Source: Candidatus Hydrogenedens sp. (lineage in GTDB: Bacteria > Hydrogenedentota > Hydrogenedentia > Hydrogenedentales > Hydrogenedentaceae). Taken from it: a stretch of 58,074 bases of DNA. Position 1 is the stretch's first letter. The number at the start of each line of letters is the position of its first letter. Made by a program: the position numbers and the translations under genes. Below, piece after piece: positions 28,870 to 36,956 of this stretch. The notes beneath the pieces are model-generated. The model made no database searches, was not told the DNA's origin, and worked only from the letters and a program-made list of their open reading frames with translations. Where the stretch lies: assembly GCA_035361075.1 (NCBI GenBank), contig DAOSBX010000019.1, positions 1 to 58,074 of the forward strand, written 5' to 3'.

Positions 28870-29991
28870 ATGGCTAACAAAACTACACAAACTAAAAAAG
28901 TAGTAGAACAAGAGATGATAGATCTTGCTTTGGCAAAAGCCATTGCAGATGGTGATATAGTGAATTTTCGGTTTTTATTTTTACCTTACTCACCGCTTCG
29001 TGAAGATTCCACAGAAGATATTCATTCTATCAAATACAGCTACTTGCTTCCTTCTGAAGAGGAGGAACAAACACCTGAATTTAAGAAGGCAATGGAATTA
29101 GTTTCCCGAGCTGACGTCAGGGAACATGTCCAGCAGGAACTTCGTAAAAAAGGTCCAGCACAATTATCCTCAGACTTGCTATTAGCGTTGGCTGATAATG
29201 CAGTCCGACAGGAAAAATTCACATCCGCATCACAGGCCTATGAACTGTTACGAATTCGTAGACGAATGCAAGAATTGTTCTTTGAAGAGGGCGACAAAGA
29301 ATTAGAAACGGGAGATATTTCTAAAGCGGTAAAGGCTTATTATATTGCATCATCACTGGAATACGATTACAGTGCATTTCCAGAACCTTTGCCAGCAGTG
29401 CCACGTTATCAAGACCAGGCTTTGATACTTCACGCTGAATACAAAACAAAATGGAATGAATGCATTGGAAATCTCCCCTTAAACGATTTTTTAAGTGCTG
29501 GCTTCAATTATTTATTTTTACTCCCTGAACATGCCAGTAAAATTACAAGCAAACCTATTGATGTCCAGATAACTTTCTTTGTTGAATTAGTGCGGAAAAT
29601 AGACCCACATTGGGAGATATTTATCCAGCGAGTCCGAGACGTAATTCCTCTGATGGAGGAGTTGTATCATGAACTGAAACAGCGGTTGGAGCATATAGCA
29701 GATGGACACCTATGGGAAGATGAGTGGGATGAGGGTATTGACACTGAAAAGTTTCTTCAAATATCAAAAATCCTATTAGGAAGAGAATTGAATAATAAAG
29801 AGTGGTGGGCATATTTAAAAGAACTCGCGTATGAACACCCACCAGCAGGGTTATTTATATCCCGACAGATGATAGGCAAGGAGCAGGAAATTATTCTTCC
29901 ACGATATACTCGGGATAACCCTGTTGTCCCCTTGTTAAACCTTCCGGAATTGCCGATTATTAACGTCTTACAGGTTGGAGAAGTCGGATAA
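28870..29991 (+). CDS. Conserved-looking hypothetical protein
   Basis: 373 residues, soluble, no signal peptide or membrane helix. Mostly helical; residues about 105-175 resemble TPR-like helical hairpins (LLLALADNAVRQEKFTSAS; ELETGDISKAVKAYYIAS). The rest gives no family I recognise; there is an acidic stretch near 290 (GHLWEDEWDEGID) and a hydrophobic C-terminal end. It starts 3 nt after the J-like gene and is presumably cotranscribed and translated with it. Its last 24 bases overlap nrdG tail to tail. Function not assigned. Confidence 0.6.
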   Translation: MANKTTQTKKVVEQEMIDLALAKAIADGDIVNFRFLFLPYSPLREDSTEDIHSIKYSYLLPSEEEEQTPEFKKAMELVSRADVREHVQQELRKKGPAQLSSDLLLALADNAVRQEKFTSASQAYELLRIRRRMQELFFEEGDKELETGDISKAVKAYYIASSLEYDYSAFPEPLPAVPRYQDQALILHAEYKTKWNECIGNLPLNDFLSAGFNYLFLLPEHASKITSKPIDVQITFFVELVRKIDPHWEIFIQRVRDVIPLMEELYHELKQRLEHIADGHLWEDEWDEGIDTEKFLQISKILLGRELNNKEWWAYLKELAYEHPPAGLFISRQMIGKEQEIILPRYTRDNPVVPLLNLPELPIINVLQVGEVG

Positions 29992-30591
29992 AAGAGGGTT
30001 CATAGCGTTCTCTGCAACAAATTTTTGAACAATCAATGGATGGGTTTTTGGCAAATAAGCCTCTACTTCTTTTAAGTCATCCTCACTTAAGAGTGCCTTG
30101 ACATTTGTAATTCGGAAATCGCAAGGGATGCCACTTTCAAGCAGGATTTTTAATGTCTTTTGAATAGGTTTAACTGAAATGGAGACGCCTATTAGTAATG
30201 AATACTTACTCCATGGGGCTTTAATATCTAAAGCACAATAATCTATCAAGTTCCTTTGCAGAAGTTCTTCAACAACCTGCGGATTTGAGCCGTTTGTATC
30301 TAACTTCACTTTATAGCCCATCTCTTTTATTTGTTCAATAAACACCACCAAATCTGAATGTATGGTGGGCTCTCCACCTGTAATTACAACTCCATCTAAT
30401 TTGTCCATTCTTAAATGTAAAAATTGCATGATTTCTTCTTGGGGTATTGGTGATTGAAATAATTCAGGGAGCACTAATGAAGGATTATGGCAGAACGGAC
30501 ATCGGAAATTACACCCTTGTGTAAAAAGGATAGCGGACACACACCCTGGATAATCAGATAGAGAAAAGGGTTGTATACCTCCAATCTTCAT
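29968..30591 (-). CDS. nrdG: Anaerobic ribonucleotide reductase activating protein
   Basis: 207 residues. Radical SAM enzyme that makes the glycyl radical on NrdD. The 4Fe-4S cysteines are C27, C31 and C34 (CNFRCPFC), followed by the SAM-binding VVITGGEPT and later LDTNGS and YCALDIKAPW. The opening GGIQPFSLSDYPGCVSAI is typical of the pyruvate-formate-lyase-activator-like NrdG subgroup. The gap after nrdD is 40 nt, so the pair form an operon. The 3' end overlaps the unknown gene on the other strand by 24 bases. Confidence 0.92.
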   Translation of the reverse strand: MKIGGIQPFSLSDYPGCVSAILFTQGCNFRCPFCHNPSLVLPELFQSPIPQEEIMQFLHLRMDKLDGVVITGGEPTIHSDLVVFIEQIKEMGYKVKLDTNGSNPQVVEELLQRNLIDYCALDIKAPWSKYSLLIGVSISVKPIQKTLKILLESGIPCDFRITNVKALLSEDDLKEVEAYLPKTHPLIVQKFVAENAMNPLLSDFSNL

Positions 30592-30631
30592 TGCCTAAAG
30601 AAACCCTCATTTTAAGGCCTGAAATGATATT

Positions 30632-32770
30632 TTAATCGATTTTATATCTTGTGCGGAGCATAAACTCTGCTTGCTTCCCTTCATTCCACTGTTTCACAGG
30701 ACGTAGGTAACCGACGACACGAGAATAGACCTCAGTTTCTCTTCCACAGTGTGGACAGGTAGGATATTCTCCACGTATGTAGCCATCCTGCGGACAAACG
30801 GTGAAACTTGGACTTAACGTAAAGTAAGGCAGGCTATATCCTTCACAGACTTTTTTGACAAATTGCTTCACTGAATTCGGATTTGCTACCGCTTCACCTA
30901 AAAAGATATGCAATACGGTTCCGCCTGTGTACTTTGACTGAAGTGGGTCTTGTAAATCGAGCACCTTAAATATATCATCAGTATAATTCACAGGCAGTTG
31001 TGTCGAATTTGTATAAAACGGGGCATACCCTTGCTTAACATGTTCGTCATTTGCAAAGTGAGTCTCTGGGTATCGCTCATAATCAAGCCGTGCGAGACGA
31101 TAGCTTGTGCCTTCGGCTGGGGTGGCTTCAAGATTGTAGAGATTCCCTGTTTCCTGTTGAAACTCTTTTAATCGATTTCGGATATGGTCTAAAACACGGG
31201 AGGCGAACTCAGCCCCTTCCTGTGTCCCGATGTCCTTCCCTAATAGATTTAAACAGGCTTCATTCATACCGACCAAGCCGATGGTAGAAAAATGATTATT
31301 CCAATAATGGTTAAATCGCTGATATACATTTCGAAGATAAAACTTAGTGTATGGATACAAGTCATTTTCAGTAAGTCGTTCCAACACCTTCCGTTTTGTC
31401 TCTAAGCTTGTTCTCGCTATATTCATTAAGGCATCTAATCGTTCAAAGAACTCGTCCTCATTAGCAGATAAATGTCCGATACGAGGCATATTAATCGTAA
31501 CAACACCGATGGAACCCGTCAAGGGATTTGCCCCAAACAATCCACCGCCTCGTCGCTCTAAAGCACGTAAATCTAAACGTAACCGACAACACATAGAACG
31601 GGCATCACTTGGCGACATATCTGAATGGATAAAATTAGCAAAATAAGGGATACCATATTTCGCAGTAATTTCCCATAACCGCGTGAGCCCAGGGTCATCC
31701 CAATTAAAATCTTTGGTGATGTTATATGTCGGTATTGGGAAACTAAAGACACGACCTTTGGCGTCTCCTTCGGATAACACTTCTAAAAAGGCAGAATTAA
31801 AAATCTTCATCTCTTCTGCAAATTCGCCATAAGTTGTATCTTGGTATTCCCCACCGATGATTACGGGTTGCTTTGCTAAACTTGAGGGAGGGACAAGGTC
31901 TAACGTAACATTCGTGAATGGGGTTTGAAAACCTACACGGGTTGCAACGTTAAGGTTAAAAATAAATTCTTGTAAGGCTTGTTTTACTTCACGATAATCT
32001 AACTTATCATAGCGGATAAAAGGTGCCAACAATGTATCAAAATTGCTGAACGCTTGTGCTCCTGCCGCCTCTCCTTGTAATGTATAAAAGAAATTTACAA
32101 CTTGTCCTAATGCTGTGTGGAAATGCTTGGCAGGTTTACTTTCTGCCTTCCCAGGGGCACCTTGAAAGCCACTCAATAGAAGGTCTTGTAAATCCCAACC
32201 GACACAATACACGGAAAGCAATCCGAGGTCGTGCAAATGTAAATCCCCTGACCGATGTGCCTCACGAACATCTGGCGTGTATATTTTATTTAACCAGTAA
32301 ACTTTACTGATTTCACTTGATATATAGTTATTTAAACCTTGCAGTGAATACGCCATATTGCTGTTCTCTTGGACTTTCCAGTCCATTTTTTCGAGGTAAC
32401 GGTCAATAAGGTCAACGTCTGCCTTGTTTACCATTTCACGGATGCGAGCATGCTGGTCACGATACAGAATATATGCTTTTGCGGTCTTTTTAAAAGGCGA
32501 CATGAGCAATACCTCTTCTACTGCATCCTGTATCTGTTCAACTGACGGTGAACTTTCAAATGGTATCGCTTGTAATAAAGCCAATACACGCATCGTCAGC
32601 CGACGAGCTATCTCCGTTCCAAACTCTCCTGTGGCTCTACCTGCCTTTAGTATAGCCTGAGTAATTTTGCCCGCTGAAAATGGGACTTGCCTGCCATCTC
32701 TTTTTATGACATGTGTAAATGGAACCACATCCGTGAATGCCTCAGCCGAACTCATTTCCCAAAGTTGCAT
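30632..32770 (-). CDS. nrdD: Anaerobic ribonucleoside-triphosphate reductase
   Basis: 712 residues, class III ribonucleotide reductase, reducing NTPs to dNTPs without oxygen. An N-terminal ATP cone (about 18-105, VIKRDGRQVPFSAGKITQAI) gives allosteric control. The active-site region reads MCCRLRLDLRALERRGGG. The C-terminal zinc site shows CPQ and CPHCG cysteines, and the glycyl radical residue is G687 in RVVGYLRPVKQWNEGK. It is first in the nrdD-nrdG operon. AAGGGAG precedes the ATG. Transcription probably starts near 32943 from the TTGACA promoter described separately and is likely repressed by NrdR; no nrdR gene is in the window. Confidence 0.95.
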   Translation of the reverse strand: MQLWEMSSAEAFTDVVPFTHVIKRDGRQVPFSAGKITQAILKAGRATGEFGTEIARRLTMRVLALLQAIPFESSPSVEQIQDAVEEVLLMSPFKKTAKAYILYRDQHARIREMVNKADVDLIDRYLEKMDWKVQENSNMAYSLQGLNNYISSEISKVYWLNKIYTPDVREAHRSGDLHLHDLGLLSVYCVGWDLQDLLLSGFQGAPGKAESKPAKHFHTALGQVVNFFYTLQGEAAGAQAFSNFDTLLAPFIRYDKLDYREVKQALQEFIFNLNVATRVGFQTPFTNVTLDLVPPSSLAKQPVIIGGEYQDTTYGEFAEEMKIFNSAFLEVLSEGDAKGRVFSFPIPTYNITKDFNWDDPGLTRLWEITAKYGIPYFANFIHSDMSPSDARSMCCRLRLDLRALERRGGGLFGANPLTGSIGVVTINMPRIGHLSANEDEFFERLDALMNIARTSLETKRKVLERLTENDLYPYTKFYLRNVYQRFNHYWNNHFSTIGLVGMNEACLNLLGKDIGTQEGAEFASRVLDHIRNRLKEFQQETGNLYNLEATPAEGTSYRLARLDYERYPETHFANDEHVKQGYAPFYTNSTQLPVNYTDDIFKVLDLQDPLQSKYTGGTVLHIFLGEAVANPNSVKQFVKKVCEGYSLPYFTLSPSFTVCPQDGYIRGEYPTCPHCGRETEVYSRVVGYLRPVKQWNEGKQAEFMLRTRYKID

Positions 32771-32836
32771 AATAGACGCTCCCTTAATATCTATACGTTA
32801 AAATTTAAATACTTTTCTTTTCCGTAATTCATATTT

Positions 32837-32892
32837 CCACCATAAAAGTAAAACCATAGAGAAAAACCTGTAATTTTACTTTCTCGCCGTGG
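32837..32892 (-). other. Potential hairpin in nrdD leader
   Basis: On the minus strand the nrdD 5' leader contains AAAGTAAAA (32882-32874) pairing with TTTTACTTT (32853-32845), framed by CCAC (32892-32889) and GTGG (32840-32837). The terminal loop is about 20 nt. There is no T-tract, so it is not a terminator. It matches no riboswitch class that I recognise. Confidence 0.4.
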
Positions 32893-32949
32893 TAAGGTAA
32901 AAACAAAACATATTAAATTTTGAAAGAGAAAAAATAAATTAATTCTTTT

Positions 32950-32978
32950 ATTTTATATAAAATGATACACAATGTCAA
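32950..32978 (-). promoter_or_regulatory. nrdD promoter (sigma70 type)
   Basis: Minus-strand TTGACA (32978-32973), a 17-nt spacer, then TAAAAT (32955-32950). Perfect -35 and 5/6 -10 give a predicted start near 32943 and a leader of about 170 nt. The -35 lies inside the nearer NrdR-like box, as expected for repression. Confidence 0.65.
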
Positions 32979-33013
32979 GTAGAATTTTATTCCCACTATA
33001 CAATATATAGTAG
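32967..33013. promoter_or_regulatory. Tandem NrdR-like boxes
   Basis: Box 1, 32998-33013, has the core CAATATATAG, a perfect fit to the NrdR consensus core C-w-A-t-A-T-a-T-w-G. Box 2, 32967-32982 (ACACAATGTCAAGTAG), matches about 11 of 16 positions of the consensus acaCwAtATaTwGtgt. Their starts are exactly 31 bp apart, about three helical turns, the spacing known for paired NrdR sites. Box 2 covers the nrdD -35. NrdR is the ATP/dATP-sensing repressor of ribonucleotide reductase genes. Confidence 0.65.
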
Positions 33014-33027
33014 ATAAGTGGGGTAAA

Positions 33028-33071
33028 ACCTGTTAATATCTGGTTAAAATCAAAGTTAATAACCTGTTAAT
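33028..33071. repeat. Direct repeat ACCTGTTAAT
   Basis: ACCTGTTAAT occurs at 33028-33037 and again at 33062-33071, 34 bp apart, with a looser relative (TCTGGTTAAAAT) between them. The copies lie between the NrdR-like boxes and the DnaA boxes. They could be operator sites for another regulator or origin iterons; no protein can be named. Confidence 0.45.
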
Positions 33072-33075
33072 TTTT

Positions 33076-33095
33076 TGTGGATAACTTGTGGAAAA
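33076..33095 (+). promoter_or_regulatory. DnaA boxes
   Basis: TGTGGATAA at 33076-33084 is a perfect DnaA box (reverse of TTATCCACA). TGTGGAAAA at 33087-33095, same orientation and 11 bp on, has one mismatch. A third one-mismatch site (TGTGCAAAA) lies near 33210. DnaA control of ribonucleotide reductase genes is known in E. coli (nrdAB). A replication origin is the alternative, but no dnaA, dnaN or gyrB gene is near. Confidence 0.5.
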
Positions 33096-33330
33096 GCCCC
33101 AGAAACAGGAGTTATCATGAAAAAATAACCAGTAAAATGAGCACTTCCAGTAAGGTTAAAACTTGGATAAAAATGGATTTCTATTCACCAAATGCATCAA
33201 TTTTAAGGTGTGCAAAAAGTATGTTTTAACAATTTATCATGGTTAAAAAAAAAGAAAAAATGCCATTAAAACAATGAAATAGAAATAAATAATAGGATGT
33301 TATACAAGTTATAAAAGGAAAAAAGAATAT

Positions 33331-33732
33331 ATGATTGATAATGAAAATACAAAAGAACCTTTGAGCGAAGAAGCATATTATGTTTTAAGATGTCGTGGAA
33401 CAGAACGCCCATTTTCAGGAAAATACTGGAATCATAAAGAAAAGGGGATTTATGTATGTGCAGGATGTGGAACGAAATTATTTTCATCAGAGCACAAATT
33501 TGATTCGGGCACAGGTTGGCCCAGTTTTTTTTCACCAATAGATGACAGAGTCATAGAGGAGGAAGTAGATACAAGCCATGGAATGGTTAGGATGGAGGTT
33601 CACTGTGCAAATTGCAAGGGACATCTGGGACATGTTTTTCCTGACGGTCCTAAACCGACATATCAAAGATATTGCATTAATTCCTCCGCTTTAAATTTTA
33701 TCCCATCGTATAAAAAGGAAGGTAATATATAA
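33331..33732 (+). CDS. msrB: Peptide-methionine (R)-S-oxide reductase
   Basis: 133 residues, complete MsrB domain. It reduces the R-sulfoxide of methionine residues with thioredoxin. Structural zinc cysteines are C43, C46, C92 and C95; the catalytic cysteine is C115 in RYCINSSAL. GTGWPSFFSP and GHLGHVFPDGP complete the signature. No signal peptide, so it is cytoplasmic. Monocistronic, divergent from nrdD. Its presence next to an oxygen-sensitive reductase operon suits an anaerobe exposed to occasional oxygen, though the shared control is an inference. Confidence 0.95.
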   Translation: MIDNENTKEPLSEEAYYVLRCRGTERPFSGKYWNHKEKGIYVCAGCGTKLFSSEHKFDSGTGWPSFFSPIDDRVIEEEVDTSHGMVRMEVHCANCKGHLGHVFPDGPKPTYQRYCINSSALNFIPSYKKEGNI

Positions 33733-33776
33733 TTTTAAAGGTATCTCCCCTCTCAAGTTATTTTCTGAATATTGTG

Positions 33777-36700
33777 TTAACTTCTACTCTCTTGGGTGGT
33801 CAAATCACCCATTTTAATTACTGGTATATTTAAATCATTTGCGACATTAAGAATATCATCTCTGCAAGTGAACAAAAGGATTTGATGATTTTCACCTAAG
33901 ATTTTTAATGTGTTCAATGCCTGACACAATCTGGGATGGTCATAATTAGAGAAGGGGTCGTCTAATAACATGGGTAGATGTTCTTCATGCTGGCTGATTA
34001 TTTTAATAAATGCGACACGCATAGAAAAGTAGAGTTGTTCAAGTGTCCCCTGACTTAATGATAGTTCTTGAATTGGAACAGCCTTTTTTGTTTCAGGGAT
34101 AAGTACTTTCAATGTTAAATCTCGTTCTACAATTACTTCTGTATATTTACCATTCGTTAATTTATTAAATAGATGGCTTATCTCATTTTTTAGTAGAGGT
34201 GCTATTTTATGATAATAATCAGACGTTATTTGTTGTAATGTTGAGATAGCAAATAAAATTGCTTCTTGTTCTTTCTTCAGTATTCGAAGTTGATTTTCAA
34301 TAGTTTGTTTTTCTTCTTCAATTTCATTTAAAGGTCTGCTTTTTAGTCTTAAACTGTTTAATTCATCTTGACAGTTTTGTATAAGCTGTTTTACATCCTC
34401 TATTTCTTTATTTTTTTGCTCTATGATTTCTTGGAGTTCCCATTCGTTCCCTGCGGGAGTATCTGGTACAAAGTCTTTAACGCGTTCTTCTATCTCATCT
34501 AAGGTATCATCTCCGAGAAGCAATTGGAGTTGCGTCTCGGTTTGTTCAATCCGTGAAAATAGGTCGCGAGCATCTTCTGCCATTTTGCACCGTTTTTTCC
34601 ATTCATCTAAATCTTCAACTTTAGCAAGGGTCAGTAGTTCCTGAATTTGTTCACGTGTCTGGGCTTCCTCTTCTTCATGTTGACGAAGCTCTTCGTTTAG
34701 GTCAAGTCGCTTTTTACGTAGTTCTGAAATTTTTACCTTCAATTCCCGATATTGCGATTCCGTTCTATAATATGCCTTAAATGTTTCTGAGGTTATAGGT
34801 TCATCTGGCTTTAAAACACCGACCTGAATAAATGCATTGCCTATTTTGTTATAAATGTCTTTTTGAATTTGTTCTTCTATATTACGAATCACCTTTTCTT
34901 TATTTAATATATTATCTGAGAGTCTTTGTAATTGTTCTCTTAAATCCCAGAGTTTACGTCGTAAATGTTTTGACGTTTCCTGTTGTTGATGTACCTTTCT
35001 GCGAAATGCTTCTATTTGCGTTTCATTTTCCAATGTGAGATTTACCTCTGCGAAACGTGCCTGTAAATTTGCAAATAGCCGTTCGGTACGGGATTTGTTA
35101 ACTAAAAATAGTTCTTCTGCCCCCCGAAAATGTTTCTGCAGTTCTTCATAATGATTCCTCTTTATAGAATATTCCTCATATAAGCCTTGAAGTTCCCGAG
35201 GATGTTGAAGTTGTGCTTTTTTCAGTAACGTTGTAACGGGATGTAACTCAATATATTCACTGGAAGCGATCTTTTGAATCTCCTCTGTTAATTGTATTTG
35301 ATATTGAGATATTTCTTTTATCATGTTATTAGCATCAAAAATGGATTTGAGAAAGTATATAAAGCCAATCCCGACAAAGAAGAGGAGTAATAGCGATTCT
35401 GTTTTTTGGGTTTTAAAGAATAAATAAATAAGTAACAAACCTAATAATAGACATATCACACTCAGGAACACATCCACTGGTTTTCGGGATAAGGTATTTC
35501 CTTTTATAACTTCTGCTTGTTGGAGTCGGGTTTCCAATTCTCTTTTTTCTTCCTCAGGTCTATTCTTATATTTCCAATAATCTTCAATAAGTTCTGGTAG
35601 ATTTGTCACACCCTGAAATAAATCGTCCAGAGGCTTTAATTCTTCTTCTGCAGTAATAAGTTTTTGTTGACTTTCTTTCAATCTCCTCTCACTTTTTTCT
35701 GTTTCTATTACTGAATTGTTATGCAGATTAACTACTAAATCCACCTCTTCGTAAAAATCATCCCTTTTTTGAATTGTTTCAGGGAACTCCGAGATAATCT
35801 TTTCCGTTTCCTTTATCTGTTCTTCGAGATTATCCTGTTGGTTATAGAGTTCAGCTAATCCACTTTCAATTCGTAATCTGTATTCCCTTAATTCCTCAAA
35901 TTGTTCCTGATAATTTGTGATAAAGTCGATGGGGGTAAATGATGTTCTATGAAGTTCCAACTCCAAATCGGTAATTTCCTGGGTAATAGATTCTATTTCT
36001 TTTTGTATTTTCTGCTTTTGATTTTCACAATGTCCCAAAGTCATTTCCAGTTGAAGCAACTGTGTTTTTTGTTCAATAGGGAAATCTCTAAAGTTGGCAT
36101 AGGTAAAAGCAAGGGCAGTAAATTCGTCCAGTTTCTCACGAAGAGCCTTCGCATCATTTTTCCTTCGCCATAAGTTGTACATTCTTGTATATTGGATTTT
36201 ATTTTGAAGTTGTTGTAACTCATTTTGTAGAGACCTTAATTGCTCTTGATAAAGTCTCAATTGATACTTCTTTTCTCTAATCTCTTCTGCAATATTATTT
36301 GCTACAGTCACGTCTACTTTTAGTTTCTCTAATTGTTCTTCAAGCACATTTATAGGACGTTTATAAGAACGAACAGTCCCAATGTTATTTAAGTATTCCA
36401 GCAATCGGTCAATAATAACTTGAATTGATTGGTCGGCAGTCCCAGTATCAGCCAAACGGATTAAATGTTCCTTAATTTTATTTTCATTATCCGATGAGCC
36501 TAAATTTTCTAATGTTTTGGGGCTGATTGTTGCAACCCCAGTAAAGATGTCCCTATTCATCCCTAAATGTACTCTGGCAAAACCAATTTCTCTATTTGGA
36601 TATACGGGGAATTGGTTCGTAATTTCTCGCATATCCAATCCCTCAAATATACAGACAGAGGGTTCTGTTCCAAATGTGCGTTGTATATGGATAAGAGTGC

Positions 36701-36956
36701 CATTACTAATCTGGTACACCAAATAGCCTCGATAATCGTTAGTGTGCCAAGGTGTATATTTATAATAATTTTCGGTGAAAGGGGCGTTCTTTTTCTTAGA
36801 TACCTTTTGACCAAATAACATATCCAATAAAAAATGGAATAATGTTGTTTTCCCACTTTCATTTAAGCCATAGATAAGCTGGAACCCTTCATGAAAATTA
36901 ACAGGTATATTTGAAAATCTTCCATAACCATAAATATGCCCTTTTATAAATTTCAT
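33777..36956 (-). CDS. SMC/Rad50-like membrane ATPase, YhaN type
   Basis: 1059 residues from the ATG at 36956, which overlaps the upstream TGA as ATGA and has AGAGGT about 9 nt upstream; a start 30 bases earlier is less likely. Walker A is GLNESGKTT (30-38); near the C-terminus are the ABC signature-like ELSLSQGTLEQLYFSMR and Walker B LPMLLDDPFSNYD. Two long coiled coils flank a hydrophobic pair of helices around residues 500-550 (VFLSVICLLLGLLLIYLFF; SLLLLFFVGIGFIYFL) in place of a zinc hook. This is the layout of B. subtilis YhaN, partner of the nuclease-like YhaO. The ATPase looks functional. It is translationally coupled to the phosphoesterase-fold gene before it. Confidence 0.85.
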   Translation of the reverse strand: MKFIKGHIYGYGRFSNIPVNFHEGFQLIYGLNESGKTTLFHFLLDMLFGQKVSKKKNAPFTENYYKYTPWHTNDYRGYLVYQISNGTLIHIQRTFGTEPSVCIFEGLDMREITNQFPVYPNREIGFARVHLGMNRDIFTGVATISPKTLENLGSSDNENKIKEHLIRLADTGTADQSIQVIIDRLLEYLNNIGTVRSYKRPINVLEEQLEKLKVDVTVANNIAEEIREKKYQLRLYQEQLRSLQNELQQLQNKIQYTRMYNLWRRKNDAKALREKLDEFTALAFTYANFRDFPIEQKTQLLQLEMTLGHCENQKQKIQKEIESITQEITDLELELHRTSFTPIDFITNYQEQFEELREYRLRIESGLAELYNQQDNLEEQIKETEKIISEFPETIQKRDDFYEEVDLVVNLHNNSVIETEKSERRLKESQQKLITAEEELKPLDDLFQGVTNLPELIEDYWKYKNRPEEEKRELETRLQQAEVIKGNTLSRKPVDVFLSVICLLLGLLLIYLFFKTQKTESLLLLFFVGIGFIYFLKSIFDANNMIKEISQYQIQLTEEIQKIASSEYIELHPVTTLLKKAQLQHPRELQGLYEEYSIKRNHYEELQKHFRGAEELFLVNKSRTERLFANLQARFAEVNLTLENETQIEAFRRKVHQQQETSKHLRRKLWDLREQLQRLSDNILNKEKVIRNIEEQIQKDIYNKIGNAFIQVGVLKPDEPITSETFKAYYRTESQYRELKVKISELRKKRLDLNEELRQHEEEEAQTREQIQELLTLAKVEDLDEWKKRCKMAEDARDLFSRIEQTETQLQLLLGDDTLDEIEERVKDFVPDTPAGNEWELQEIIEQKNKEIEDVKQLIQNCQDELNSLRLKSRPLNEIEEEKQTIENQLRILKKEQEAILFAISTLQQITSDYYHKIAPLLKNEISHLFNKLTNGKYTEVIVERDLTLKVLIPETKKAVPIQELSLSQGTLEQLYFSMRVAFIKIISQHEEHLPMLLDDPFSNYDHPRLCQALNTLKILGENHQILLFTCRDDILNVANDLNIPVIKMGDLTTQESRS

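Larger units (their letters stand above)
32771..33330. promoter_or_regulatory. nrdD/msrB intergenic control region
   Basis: Non-coding 560 bp between divergent nrdD and msrB. It holds, from nrdD outward, a leader with a long-stem hairpin, a sigma70-type promoter, two NrdR-like boxes, two copies of a 10-bp direct repeat and DnaA boxes (each listed separately). The half near msrB is AT-rich with no clear consensus promoter; AAGGA lies before the msrB ATG. No protein or RNA gene was recognised. Confidence 0.7.

Noticed and set aside
32771..32945. Riboswitch (for example cobalamin) in the nrdD leader
   Set aside because: No conserved box of a known class was seen, and class III reductase does not need cobalamin.
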